Translations under genes and position numbers: made by a program | Shown here: positions 43,713-55,202 of the stretch, piece after piece | Numbering within the stretch: position 1 is the first letter of the stretch | Layout: each line of letters begins with the position of its first letter | Assembly (NCBI GenBank): GCA_039000515.1 | Contig: JBCFYV010009882.1 | Span: 107,402,821-107,466,820, forward strand | From: Timema cristinae | Lineage: Eukaryota; Arthropoda; Insecta; Phasmatodea; Timematidae | Length of the DNA stretch: 64,000 nt | Direction of reading: 5' to 3' | The notes under the pieces: generated by a model | The model's database searches: none | The model's input: only the letters and a program-made list of their open reading frames with translations | What the model was told of the DNA's origin: nothing

Positions 43713-44611
43713 TTTCACTTGGATACACTTTTTTTTTTAAATTGGATGTGTGTGTGGGGGATTGAACTCTGAATTTCTAGGTTGCTATGCAGTTACATTA
43801 CAGACTGAACTAAGATGAACTCTCTATAAAAAGACTGAATTAACTACATTTACTTCACTTTCACACAACCAAACATGTTTACTGAAAGATTACATTGTCC
43901 ATTCAAAGCAATAATAATATTTCCTTTAGCTTTCAAATTTTGTACAAGAGTGCATTTCTTTCAATAAAATCATTCTCTGAAGGTAAAGGCATGTCCGTCT
44001 TGTTTTATGTGTCTTTATTCACTAGACAAACAGACTCTCACACATTATTTAGCTGGCAAGGTGAAACCTTTCACAAGCCGCTAGTGTGACATCACTTTTT
44101 GCAGTTAAGGTGTTTCTGAGATGGTGTGTGAGTTGCGAGTAATTAATTGGCAAGCAACTCGTAACCTGCACATTTCAAAATTAGGAGTCTTGTATTGACA
44201 AATAGTTTTGGACACAATGTTATTACTTGCTTATGTCATGCCAATTTAATACCAAAACATTTAGTCCTTCACTTTCTCTCAGAAAACAACGCAAACCAAC
44301 TCACCCCAGATTGACTAGAACATATACACAGAATCTGCTATATAGGATATTACAGAGCCTGATCCAGATGGTGATGATGAGTGAAAATACTTTTTTCACT
44401 CATCATCACAAAGGAGGAAGTTGCTCACTTATCTTGTTATTTTTTTTCTAAAATGTATTCATATTGATTATTATTAACAAAACTACTTCTGTATGTAACA
44501 GACATTATATATATAAATGAAGGTTTGAAAGATTTGTCAGATTGTATCATATTGTTTAATTGTTAATACATACTTAGTCACATTGACGCAATATGATTCT
44601 TATATTTACAG

Positions 44612-44727
44612 TTAAGGAAATGATTTCTCATCCATTTGAAACACGTTCAGACAGTTTCTACTTTGTTGACGATCATCTGATTATGCACAACAAAGCAGAT
44701 TATGCATATGACGGTGGACTCCAGTAG
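44612..44727 (+). CDS. unc-119: Unc-119 lipid-binding chaperone, terminal exon
   Basis: An exon of 116 bp after TATATTTACAG, ending at TAG 44725-44727. It encodes [20 protein letters not shown] and [17 protein letters not shown], the usual C-terminus of the family (the FYFVDDxLxMHNKADY block). With the three previous exons it gives about 172 residues of continuous, undamaged C-terminal coding sequence. The normal protein is roughly 220-265 residues, so only the N-terminal part is missing from this view. Intron placement is consistent in phase at every joint (1, 2, 1). Confidence 0.97.
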
Positions 44728-46328
44728 TGATTTTCATTTTTAAGCTCCAGCATTAGTTCTCACTGAATGTTCTATCAAGACGACTTTAAATTTTGTGATA
44801 CAATAATTTACAGAACACTTATGTAAAATTGATATCCAACCAGAAGTTCAGTATTTACCATCATATTAATTGTGTGTCATGATGCAATTTTAAATTTGCC
44901 TGTATTTGTGCGTGCTTAGGTACTATCTAATTAAAATGTCCAACCATTTTGACTTAAGTTTGTATTCATGTCAATAACAGTATTTATTTGATATTTTAAA
45001 TTATTTTTATAGAAAATATTTAAACATTTACAATTATAAAGGAAATTAAATATAAAATAAACATTTCTTAAAAATGTTTGTGTTAATAATTGTGAGTTAT
45101 TTGTTAAAATTTTATTGTGTTGTGAAATATAAAACATGTAATGTATTAGACATATGTTTTATGAAAAATGACATATTTATTCAATTATAGGATGTGTTAT
45201 TAAAAAACAAAGTTTTTTAAGAAAAATCCATTGGATAATGTTATGTATAGCTTAAAAGAAGAAAGAGAAAAAAAAAAGGCAGACTCACCAATTATAAAAT
45301 ATGAAGACATTTAGAATAACACTTAACACTAGATATAACCCCAAATATTTCAGAGACCATCATACGGCTTTGATAATTTTCCATTAATGCAGGAGTCATT
45401 ATATTCACAACTTATATTATACTCACAAAGTTATGTTAAGTGCCTGAATATTATATAAGGGGTTTGATTAATTTCTAAAATCACATTCATTCATGTCGTT
45501 TCATGTGGAGGGTTATTCTATCTGCCTATTTATTTTCTGGTGATAGAAAATAAACTTTAGTAGATAGTAAAGAATTAATAATAATGCACAAACTTAATAA
45601 TCTTTGGTCATTTAATTTATTTTAAAAATGTTAATGCTAAATAAAAGCATCGTTTTATTTTCCATAAATGTTTTACCTCTGAAATAGGAATCATTGTGTT
45701 ACATTGTTAGCACCGGTATTAATGTGTTAATGCTATAATTATAAGTTAAATTCTAGTTTTGGATATTAAGTCAGCCATTTTATTTATTTATTTTTTAATA
45801 AGAACAATATAACAATATTAATCAAACTTGCTGAAGGAAATTTTTTTTAATCTTCTCTAACACCCAACTTAAAATGATTAATTTGTTGATGGTTGATTGC
45901 AGTTGTTAATTATCTTTGAAGCCTATATTGTTAGTGTTTAATCTATTTTGCTCAATTCAGGGCTAATAATTTTGTGATTCTTATTAGCTGGTCAGTAGTG
46001 CATGGAATTCATAACTGAAATGCACTTGAGGGAAAATTTCTTATGTTTCCATAGACTACCATTAGACTGTCAAGGCTCAGGGCATTTCTTAAATAATTTC
46101 TTTTTTGGTATAAAGTGTGTCTTATAGTCTGATAAACACGGTATGTAGTGAAATAGTTTGTCGGTGTTCAATCAAACTTTCTTTTAGTTAAAGTCAAGTA
46201 CCTATGCAAGTATTTACAACAGTAGAATTTTGTTGATCCAAATTTGGATCAGCAAAAATTGGAATGCAGTAGGAGAATACATAAGGCTCTATGGGGGGAA
46301 ACTATATGAACATAAAATTTACATCCGT
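44728..46328 (+). other. Unc-119 3' flank / UTR and AT-rich DNA
   Basis: The 3' UTR presumably starts here. Possible poly(A) signals (ATTAAA near 44931, AAATAAA near 45054) are present, but AT-richness makes them weak evidence. No other gene was recognised. Confidence 0.45.
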
Positions 46329-46479
46329 ATTTATTTATTTATACTCGACAAATTTCAGCTCATGGCCGCCGGCACAAATATTGAGAATTATCTTTAAAAC
46401 TTTTGTTAATAACCTATTTTGATTATAGTTTTGTATAGACATGTGATGCTCCATTTTTATAAAGTTTGGTTGCCCAGCA

Positions 46480-46605
46480 AATGATTCTTCCACCTCTTTC
46501 TGAGAGTATTAACACATTTTAAATCTTTAAAATGTGATGGTACAGCATTCCAAACCCTAGCCGCCTGGAAGGTAAATGATTTTTCAAAGTTTTTAGTTCG
46601 ATGTT
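46480..46605 (-). pseudogene. LINE ORF2 C-terminal end
   Basis: The - strand encodes KSFTFQAARVWNAVPSHFKD and LRKRWKNHLL before a stop. This matches the terminal domain typical of CR1/L2/Jockey-type ORF2 proteins (FxxxAxxxWNxLPxxLR..., then a short helix). Confidence 0.8.
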
Positions 46606-46906
46606 TGGGTATTTATACAGAAGCTCTATTTCATGTTTTATATTTATATATGGAAGATATTTTGGTCACTTCTGAGTAGAGATAAGACAGGCATTCTGAT
46701 TCTATAATTTTATAAAGCTGTGAACTAAAACTAAAAATACATCAGTTTTCCATATTGAGCCACTTTAATTTGTTTAGGTAATTGCTAACATTATTATATA
46801 TTTTTTGGGTTAAAAATAAATCTTAGACAGGATTTTTTGGACTTTATGTTTTAAGTTTTTATTTATGGCAAGACATTCTGAGGAGTAGTCAAGGTTTGAC
46901 AGGACG

Positions 46907-46999
46907 CAGTTACTGGTTTCAGGGATGAAGAGACTGGACCCCTATTCACTGACTCCAGCAGTTACTGTTTTCAGGGATGAATAGACCAGTCCCCTATTC
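46907..46999 (-). repeat. 52-bp imperfect tandem duplication
   Basis: CAGTTACTGGTTTCAGGGAT (46907) and CAGTTACTGTTTTCAGGGAT (46959) start two similar units at the edge of the deletion that removed the LINE's RT domain. Confidence 0.85.
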
Positions 47000-47026
47000 C
47001 CACTTAGTACTACCTTTTGTTGCTGT

Positions 47027-47552
47027 TCAAATAAATAGTTGCGGAGCCATAGTATAGCACTGTCCGAAAACAAAGTATTTTACCTGATTCCAGCAGTATT
47101 TATAATTTTCATAATCAACTTCAAGCCTTGATTTCAAAAACCTCCTTTTTAATGTATTATGTTTTATTACCAAGTTTAACCAAGGTAGATTATTTTTGTT
47201 TTTATTTTGAATATTCTTTAAAGGTGCACATTTTTCAAAAATACAAATAATTATGTTGTTGAAAATCTCCACCTTCTCATCAATAGTTCTGGCCCTCGTC
47301 ACTTCCTCCCATGAAACTACCTTTAAATCAGATACAAAACATTCCAAAATAAAGTGTTTGTTGTCCCTAATGGTTTTTCTAGTTTTGATAGAAATTGGAG
47401 CAATTAGATCCTATGAACAATACGTAATATTGTGGTCAATGAACTCTAAAAGCTCATATTGGCCAACATAAGAAACTTTGAGTTTTTGTATTATTATCAA
47501 TTCTATCAGTCTTTAAGTTCTTAATGTAATTCTTGTGGATTGATTGATTGAT
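47027..47552 (-). pseudogene. LINE ORF2, region between endonuclease and RT
   Basis: On the - strand downstream of the mariner: TRITLRT, LIELIIIQ and VGQYELLEFIDHNITYC, the end of the endonuclease domain (P/Q-TRxT...LID...DH), followed by the 106-codon frame 47347-47027 with SWEEV and CAPLKN, typical of the linker before RT. A frameshift and stops are present. Confidence 0.75.
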
Positions 47553-47554
47553 TA

Positions 47555-48874
47555 TGAGGCTGATCCCAAAAGTAAGGTCTCCGAGGGGCTGGGGGCGTAA
47601 CAAAACTGTTTTGGCGGCTGTTGAATATCTGTTGTGATTAGGAGTTCCCCCACCCCTACCTGAGCATGCTCGCGCCTCCTCGTGACGCTCAGTCTGGTCC
47701 TGGCAGCCATTGAGAATTGAGCTCTCGTTGAACTTCGCCACCAAGTGCGAAATCCACACTGTTATTCGGTTTTTGAATGTGAAAGTCATTACACCTGGTG
47801 AAATTCATCGCCGGTTGATCGAAGTGTATGGCGAGTCGTGCATGGACATCAAAAATGTTCGAAATTGGTGTAGGGCGTTTATAGCCGGTCATAATGAAAT
47901 TCATGATGAGCAAAAGATTGGGAGACCGTCAATTTCCGATGAGACAGTTGAGAAGATCGAGGAAAGCCTGCGTTAAGATCGACAAATCACTCTGGATGAT
48001 CTTTGCATTTTGGTCCCTGAGGTGTCTCGAAGCACCATACACAGGATCTTAACCGAAAAGTTGCAATATCGGAAGGTATGTGCTCGATGGGTTCTACGAA
48101 TGCTGACAGAAGATCAGAAGCAGCAACGTGTTGATTCTTCCCGCCAGTTTATTCACCACTATGTGGACAATGAAGACTTTTTGGACTCTATTGTCACAGG
48201 AGATGAAACCTGGGCATTTCACTTCACCCCATGATGAAACAACAATCGCGGGAGTGGCGGGATTCCTCTTCTCCGAAGCCGAAAAAATTCAAACAAACAC
48301 AGTCTTCCGGTAAAGTCATGACAACCGTCTTTTGGGATCGAAAGGGACTATTGTTGGCCAACTTTATGCCTGCTGGAACCACAATAAACGCTGATCGGTA
48401 TTCTGAAACTCTAAAAAAACTCAGACGGGCAATTCAGAACCGGAGAAGAGGAATGTTGAGCAAGGGCATAAGCATTCTCCATGACAACGCTCGTCCACAC
48501 GTCACCCGTCAAACTGTCGAGCTTCTGCAAAAGTTTCGCTGGGACACCATCAGACACCCACCCTATAGTCCGGACTTGGCACCCAGCAATTATCACCTGT
48601 TCCCTAAGTTGAAAGAATATCTGGCTGGCAGGACAGAGATTAAGCTCTGACGACGAGGGGAAAGAATATGTTCAACGATTCAAGGATATGGCGGCGAGCT
48701 GGTATGATATGGGAATACAAAAGCTGCCACAGCGTCTACAAAAATGCATTGACTGAAATGGGGATTATGTAGAAAAATAGGTAATTGTTCAAACTTTAAA
48801 AAAATGGTAAGATTATTGCAAATAAATATTTTTTTAAATTAAAATAAGAGTTCTTACTTTTGGGATCATCCTCG
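47555..48874 (+). mobile_element. mariner: mariner transposon (1320 bp)
   Basis: The ends TGAGGCTGATCCCAAAAGTA and, inverted, CGAGGATGATCCCAAAAGTA are near-perfect inverted repeats. Both are flanked by TA (47553-47554 and 48875-48876), the mariner target duplication. Length is typical. It sits inside ORF2 of the - strand LINE, whose sequence continues on both sides. The single internal gene is a broken transposase. Confidence 0.95.
47710..48776 (+). pseudogene. mariner transposase, inactive
   Basis: The N-terminal helix-turn-helix region (FLNVKVITPGEIHRRLIEVY), then after an in-frame TAA at 47974 LVPEVSRSTIHRILTEKL, then VTGDETWAFHF with the first catalytic Asp. After a frameshift near 48233: WDRKGLLLANFMPAG, ISILHDNARPHVTRQ with the second Asp, and YSPDLAPSNYHLF. 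In mariners the third catalytic Asp is the residue after APS (DD34D); here it is Asn. A further shift near 48648 precedes the C-terminus. Nonsense, frameshifts and the D-to-N change make it inactive. Confidence 0.93.
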
Positions 48875-48876
48875 TA

Positions 48877-49420
48877 TCTGTTTTAAACTGTAAGTATCTA
48901 GTATAGCATTTAAGAATTTTGCATTGGGGGAGTTTGGTTGTGCCAGATTTATATTAAAATCACCGGTTAAACTAACATCATAAACGGGTAAAAATTTGTC
49001 AAATAGCGTTTAAATTATATTAATTTCTTAGTATAAAACATCCAGTGGTTTGTATATAACTCCAAATGCGATCTTGATATGTTTATAGCTAATTTCTATC
49101 CACAGTTCTATTTTCGAAACAACATTGTAAAATGTATAAAGATTATAGTTGTATGCAAAATATATGATTTTATATAAATACAAACCCCACCTCCATCTCT
49201 TCCGCCTACCCTGTCACGTCTTATTAATTTCTATCCAGAAATATGTATAAGGGAATCTGGTATAACAAGTCGCAACCAAGTTTCAGTAACTGCACAAATA
49301 TCTATTTTGTTATTCACTAAGATATTTCTAAACTTATCAATACAACAGACTAGTGATCTAGCATTCAGTTGTGCTATACGGAAGTTTGAATAACCTATTG
49401 GCTGTGGGTGTCAACGACCT
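48877..49420 (-). pseudogene. LINE ORF2 endonuclease domain
   Basis: The - strand from about 49390 reads AQLNARSL, DICAVTETWL (catalytic Glu), LIRRDRVGGRDGGGVCIYIK, FGVIYKPL and LTGDFNINLAQPN. These are consecutive EEP endonuclease motifs of CR1/L2-type LINEs. Stops interrupt it at least twice. It ends at the mariner and resumes at 47552. Confidence 0.85.
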
Positions 49421-49916
49421 TGGAGAGAGAGTTTTGCGCGGCTAACTGGAGGGGTTGAAATGCTAAGCGGTGCTATTGTCCTGCATAACGGCTACCAGTC
49501 AGAGGTGTAACTTTATCATTTGCTGAGGCCATGTTTCCACAATTGTTGAACAGTGTGAAAATATATAAGTAGACAAAAATAAGATAAATTAAGATTGTAG
49601 TTATAGTTGAGTAATTAAGTAAAAAAAAAAAGAAACAGTTAATGCTGAGACTAATATAATAGATCCAAACAACTTGAATTAAAAATTGATTAAAATTAAA
49701 TGAAAGAATAATTAACTTAAATTTTTTTAATATTAAATACAAAATGTTGTTTGAATAAGACTAAATTAATAAAATCACAATTTGCAGAACAATAAACAAA
49801 ATAAAAATGTTGATTATTAAATATTAAGCTAAGTAAAAAATAAAATAAATTCTGTTATTGTTAAAATGAGAAAATAAAATAAATTTGGTTATTATTAATA
49901 TTAGAAGCAACCTTAC
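49421..49916 (-). other. Spacer between LINE ORF1 and ORF2
   Basis: AT-rich DNA in the position of the inter-ORF region of the LINE. No conserved motif is seen. An A11 run lies near 49621. Confidence 0.5.
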
Positions 49917-50337
49917 TTGATTCCATCTAGTTCTTTTTGGCAAGTGACCTTGTATTTGAGCTCACCTGTGCAAGGTTTAACATGGATTACACCATCGATT
50001 GTCCACACAGATTTCACTTCAAATCTACTGATCGCAGCCTGCGTGAGCTTCAATCTCTCTGCACTAAGATCTTCTCAAATTATGGTACCTGTGCCCTTCA
50101 ACAGTTTCTTCTTGCGAAATACTCCACCCCTGACTTGGTAGGTGTTGAACTTCACTATTTTCGGCCGAGGAACACCCTCCCCTCCCGCCTTACCTCAACA
50201 CGGTGGTTTCTATCAATATCAGCAAGGGAAAGATCCCCATCTATTTTCTTTGCCGTTGAAAGGACCAACACATCAGTTTTCTCTTTGGGGGACTCTTGAA
50301 CACCAAAAATGCAAAAACTCAAACATCGTTGATATTG
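49917..50337 (-). pseudogene. LINE ORF1, C-terminal part
   Basis: The - strand encodes SFCIFGVQESPKEKTDVLVL, a DGDLSLADIDRNHRVE block, IVKFNTYQVRGGVFRKKKLL and ERLKLTQAAISRFEVKSVWT. The order matches RRM/CTD-type LINE ORF1 proteins. A frameshift within the RRM region breaks it. It is cut off at 50337 by the palindromic element and continues at 51243. Confidence 0.75.
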
Positions 50338-51242
50338 AATGTGGCTAGGACTTAGATACAACCCAAGATAAGCACCCAGTAATATTATAAATAAGTAAAA
50401 TAGATTAATTTAGAATAGAAATTAAATGACTTTGGATTAAAATGTCTGGTTGAATTGTGCTTAAAATTATAACATAGTGTCATGCAAAAAATATTTTAAT
50501 AACATTTTAAAATAACATTGTCAAACAGTTAGTGAAAAAATATAAGTTGACGACAAGTCTCAAAGTACATAAACAACAATTTAAAAATAAAAATTAACAA
50601 TGAAAAATTAAAACATTAGTCCAAGTTTACAATACAGCTCATGTGGATGAATAGAACGGTAGTTAAAGTTTTTGTTGTAACGAATGAAACAAAATAATAA
50701 CTATGTGATGGTTGGGTAGTAGATCTAAATCTAGTCTTGGTTATTTTCTACGCTACAGTTTTTTTGCTAAAAGGAGTAATGGGAAATAACCAATACTGAA
50801 CTTAGATCTACTACCCAACCATCACATAATTATTATTTTGTTTCATTCGTGACAACAAAAACTTTAACAACCGTTGTCATAACTTTAGGTCACTAAACCT
50901 GGACTAATGTTTTAATTTTTCATTGTTAATTTTGTACATTTAAATTGTTGTTTATATACTTTTAGACTTGTCGTCAACTTTTATTTTTTCACTAACTGTT
51001 TGACAATGTTATTTTAATATATGTTATTAAAATATTTTTTTGTATGACACTATGTTATAATTTTAAGCATAATTCAACCAGACATTCTAATCTAAATTCA
51101 TTCAATTTTCATTCTAAATATTTTTTAAATTAATCTATTTTATTTATTTATAATATTAATGGGTACTTATCTTGGGTTGTATCAGTCTTAGACACATTCA
51201 ATATCACTCTTTACTTTATTCTATTTAGAATGTTTTCTAAAA
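50338..51242. mobile_element. Palindromic (foldback) element, 905 bp
   Basis: Arms of about 410-430 bp (50330-50746 and about 50787-51206) are inverted copies, roughly 85-90% alike by eye, around a ~40-bp loop. An exact 8-bp TGATATTG occurs at both borders (50330-50337 and 51243-51250). Removing the insert with one copy restores LINE ORF1 collinearity, so the borders are firm. The right arm ends with an inverted copy of the target (51199-51206) plus 36 extra bases. No coding capacity. An 8-bp duplication would suit a hAT-like or other 8-bp-TSD transposase. Confidence 0.85.
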
Positions 51243-51579
51243 TGATATTGTTTGAGTGCATCATCACGTCTAGCGCATTCTTGTCTTAGTGATGCTATCT
51301 CCTTTTCCATCGGCAGAAGTTTGAGTTTCAGGTCCTCAACACTGCGGTCATTAAAGTCCAGCATTTCTTTGAGAACCTCAACTACTTTTCTTGTAACTAT
51401 TTTGGTTACAGCTTCGACAATTTCGTCTATCAGCTTTGTGGACTTCAAGGATTTGCTTCTTGTATCGCCAGTTGTATATGGGCATGATCTTGTTCACCCA
51501 TGGTTTCCCCATTTCTTTCAAGTACAACTTTAGTGTTAGTCGACTGTCTTTTGGTTGAATCTTTATTTTTACTTGCCAT
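51243..51579 (-). pseudogene. LINE ORF1, N-terminal coiled-coil part
   Basis: From ATG at 51579 (-) a basic, polar N-terminus; after a frameshift near 51445 KSTKLIDEIVEAVTKIVTRK and KLLPMEKEIASLRQECARRD form a heptad-like coiled coil. This is the usual trimerisation region preceding the RRM in such ORF1 proteins. The frame enters the palindromic element at 51242. Confidence 0.75.
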
Positions 51580-51929
51580 TATGAATGGAAAATAGTTTTA
51601 TTGATTTAAATGTATTACCGTTTAATTCCCAACAGCGGCAATAACACAGTTTGAAAGAGAACAAATTATACTACAAAGTTATGTAAATTTTATTTTTTAC
51701 GCCTGCTTACAAAACACCTACTTTAACAATAAACAGAGAGCAAACACTAGACGCGTCTTTCCATCACGGAACCTATGTGAACCTTTATAACTGATGTATA
51801 GCACATAACAGTACTGAAGTTTCACAGCTACAGTATAAATGTTTACAGTATTTTTAGATATAATCAACACAGTGTTTTTTCTTTCACTTGTAAATATTTA
51901 TTATCCCCGTTTTGCACAATTCTTACCTT

Positions 51930-52320
51930 ACATAATGAGAAGAAATTCAAGGTGTTCAAAACAAAGTACTAAGGAAAATATTAAGTCCAAAAAGGGATGT
52001 ATCTAATGGAGAGTGGAGGTTACACGATAATGAGTTTCATACCCTGTATTAATCTCCAGAGTAGAGCTAGCGTAATCATATCTCAGAGGTTATAGTGGTC
52101 AGGACATGCAGCGTGAATGTAAAAAACTAGAACTGTGTTCAAGGTATAACTCTGGCAAACCTGATGGAAAAGAATGAGTTGGAAGACCTCGATTAAGATG
52201 AGAGGATCACATTAGAATGAACCTGGAAGAGATAGGGTGTAATGAGGTGGACTGGATAAAACTAGCTCAAGATAGGGAGAGCTGGCATACTTTTTTAAAT
52301 GCAGCAATGAACTAGTCACT
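51930..52320 (+). pseudogene. Non-LTR RT C-terminal fragment (copy 1)
   Basis: The + strand reads, across stops and shifts, FKVFKTK, LRKILSPKRDVSNGEWRLHD, then VGRPRLR, EDHIRMNLEEIGCNEVDWI and FLNAAMN. This is the C-terminal tail common in insect endonuclease-reverse transcriptase proteins (R-x-F-E-x-K, GRPRxRWxDxI, DWxxLAQDRxxW). Close relative of 60500-60960. Confidence 0.8.
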
Positions 52321-55164
52321 AATACCCTAGGTTAAGTAAGAAACTTTCTCACACTTCACTTTTAACTTCGAGTCCGTTATCAAACAAAATTTATTTCATT
52401 GGACTCAGATTTTATTCCCTTCATTTTTTGAAAATCATGTTTAAATTAATAATAAATAATAATTAATAATAAATTATAAAATTTCGGATTAACGGTGTTT
52501 TATGTACAATGTTTCATTCAAGACGCACAAAATGTTGCAAGTGAAATTACTGATAATTGTGTGAACATATATTTATTGAATACTAAACACATTTTTAACT
52601 GTACACTATGAGGAAAACTCATGAGACACACTAAAGATAATTTCAAAAACAAAATTGTACACAATGCAAAATGTAAGCAAAATAAAATAAATGTTTATAA
52701 CTTTCTTGCAATGTCAAGTTATTATTCAGTTCAAGTGGTTTTTTTTTCTACAATCGCCTTCAAAAAAAAGTTTTTATCAAAATGTATAACCCCTCAAATC
52801 CCCATTGTTTATTGTTCTGTTCTGACCTAATTAGTATGGTAACTACAGGCGCGAGATAAGTCATATGTTGTATAATATAAAGCATTTTTTCACTTTGCAT
52901 AGTGCAAGTTCACATCTTTAACAATTATTTTTTGAGTGCAATCAGGTCTAGGTACTACTATTTAGAGGTCACACAATCATTTGTAACATAATTTGCCGTG
53001 CACAATAATTTTGACTATGTGGTAGTAACTTATCTCTAGATAGGTATAACTAGCTCAAGATAAAGATAGGATGTACCAGATAGAACTAGCTCAAGATAGG
53101 GATAGATGGCAAACTTATGTAGTTGCGGCAATGAATTTGAGTTGCTAGAGCCATAGTCAAGGATAGCAAATCTATGGCACCTAGTGGCACGCCAACATTA
53201 AGGTCGGGATGTAGGGAACACAAGAAAAGATAATTGTTTTTGCAGTTTTTATATAAAAACTTTCTTTGCTAAAAATAAATCAAATATTTCTTCAGTGCAA
53301 ACATTGACTTATGTTGATATCACCATGTGAAGAAAATTTATCTTTAATATCTTTCAAGGTTGTCCAGTAATTTAATGACAACCTTTTCTCTTAATTCAAA
53401 AAGTTTTTCATCTAATGCTGCTATGCTCATGACAGATATTCAACAACTGAAGTGTGTGTGGCCGAATAAGGGTCTATGTTACAGTTAAACACATGTTGAG
53501 TTTTTGGTAGAATAGAGGTCTACATAAAGTCCTCTTCCCACCCAACAAGGTAGTTGTAGTATTTTCCATTAGATGGCAGCACAAACCAGTGTTTGTCTTC
53601 AGAGTGCAGCTTGTATTTGCTCTTAAATAAAGGTCAGTAGTCACGTTGTGTGCCTCGGTCAGGCTATGTCATATTTTACCAGCGCACACAAAAAGGTTAG
53701 TACTTTGTATTGTAATTATTGCTTCCATTAAATAGTGAATTCATGAATATCCCAATTTGTTGCTGCCCCGTGATTAAACAAACTGAGACACTATTAGCTG
53801 TTTTACACTCAGAAAATTAATAGTTTCTTATTCTCTATTGTTTTATTTACTTTGGTGAATTTAAAAAAACTTAAGACTTAATTATTATTATTTATTCTTT
53901 CTGATTAAATATTTTAGTTTGGTGACAAAACACGATATTGCATTAGTGTAACATATATTTTAATTTACTGGTGTTAAAATAAAACAATATTATAGGAGTG
54001 TGTTAAAGAGTATTTAGAATGTGAAAGAAAGGCATGACATTGTCTTCATACTGGCCTCATTCATTCATTCAAACAAACCTGGCATCTCGAATATGCTTAT
54101 GTGTTATTTATAAGAAAAAAATATTTTCAGGTGAAACTATTGCTCTAAAGTGTTTACATAGTACTATGGAAAAAGGGATTATGTAACCTGCTTTTATGTC
54201 ATAGACAATTGTTAGTCTTGTAACGTGTTTTACTATTTACAAATTATATATATATTTACACTTAAGATTACAAACATTGGTACAAATATTATACATCAAT
54301 ATATACGCGTACAATACTTGGTTACCGTGTCCACGACTCTAGTTTAACACGACCAGTCCCAAACGCACTCACAGGAAGACTACTCCACTACCTGGATATT
54401 TGCATCTGTAGCCCACACCCCCTCTTTCCACATTCCAGTTACAGAGGTGGGTACGCTCACTGCACTCGCAAAATGGTCACTACAGCTATCCGTTACTCTC
54501 TCAAAAGTTTCAAAATATATTATCTCAAAATTTACCAACTGTAAAAAACCCCTTATTCGGCCACACACTTCAACTGTTGATATAACCATGAAAAAAAAAT
54601 TAAACTCTGTTTGTACTGAATTAATATTTTATATATTTTAACCAAAAAAGAAGAAGTTATAAAAATTGATAAAAACAAAAAACCACTCACCCTTTGTCGC
54701 TTTCCCTACATTCCCCCCTTAGAATAAACATTTTTAAAATAAAACTTTTCCCAGTATGGTATGCATTATTTAACCTATAATATTTCAGCCATGTCATTCA
54801 ATGTCATGTCACAATGAACTTGGAGGTACATGGTTAAAAAATGTCTTGGTTTGTACTTAAGTGCAGCTTGTGTACTGTTTGATGAAGACAAATTATGAAC
54901 TGATCATCAATATCTTGGCTAGCAAAATAAAACATATTTTAAAATAATATGGATTTTTTTTTTTCCAATGAATGTGTTAGTTAATATTATTCTCAATAAC
55001 TTAAAGTAAAGAAATTGTGTCTAAGATACTCAATTTTACAATTTAATAAATTTTCTTGTTTAGATGTTAAACTGAACAAACATGTGTTTTGAGTTTAGTT
55101 TTTCAAATGTAAAGGTGAACAGATGTTTGTTTGTATGCTCCATTTTGGTATATAGTAGCATGTA

Positions 55165-55202
<38 letters not shown>

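Larger units (their letters stand above)
46329..51700 (-). mobile_element. Non-LTR retrotransposon (CR1/L2-like) with two nested insertions
   Basis: Reading right to left: ORF1 start (51579), ORF1 C-terminal part (50337 to about 49917), ORF2 endonuclease (about 49420-48877), the post-endonuclease region (47552-47027), the very C-terminus of ORF2 (about 46605-46480) and a (TAAA)n tail (46343-46329). The reverse transcriptase core is deleted around 46900-47027. ORF1 is split by a 905-bp palindromic element and ORF2 by a mariner; both carry clear target duplications. The 5' border is approximate. Confidence 0.85.

Noticed and set aside
53665..53697. Possible first coding exon (ATG followed by a GTTAGT donor)
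   Set aside because: Only ten codons, no homology and no following exon recognised; kept as a remark only.
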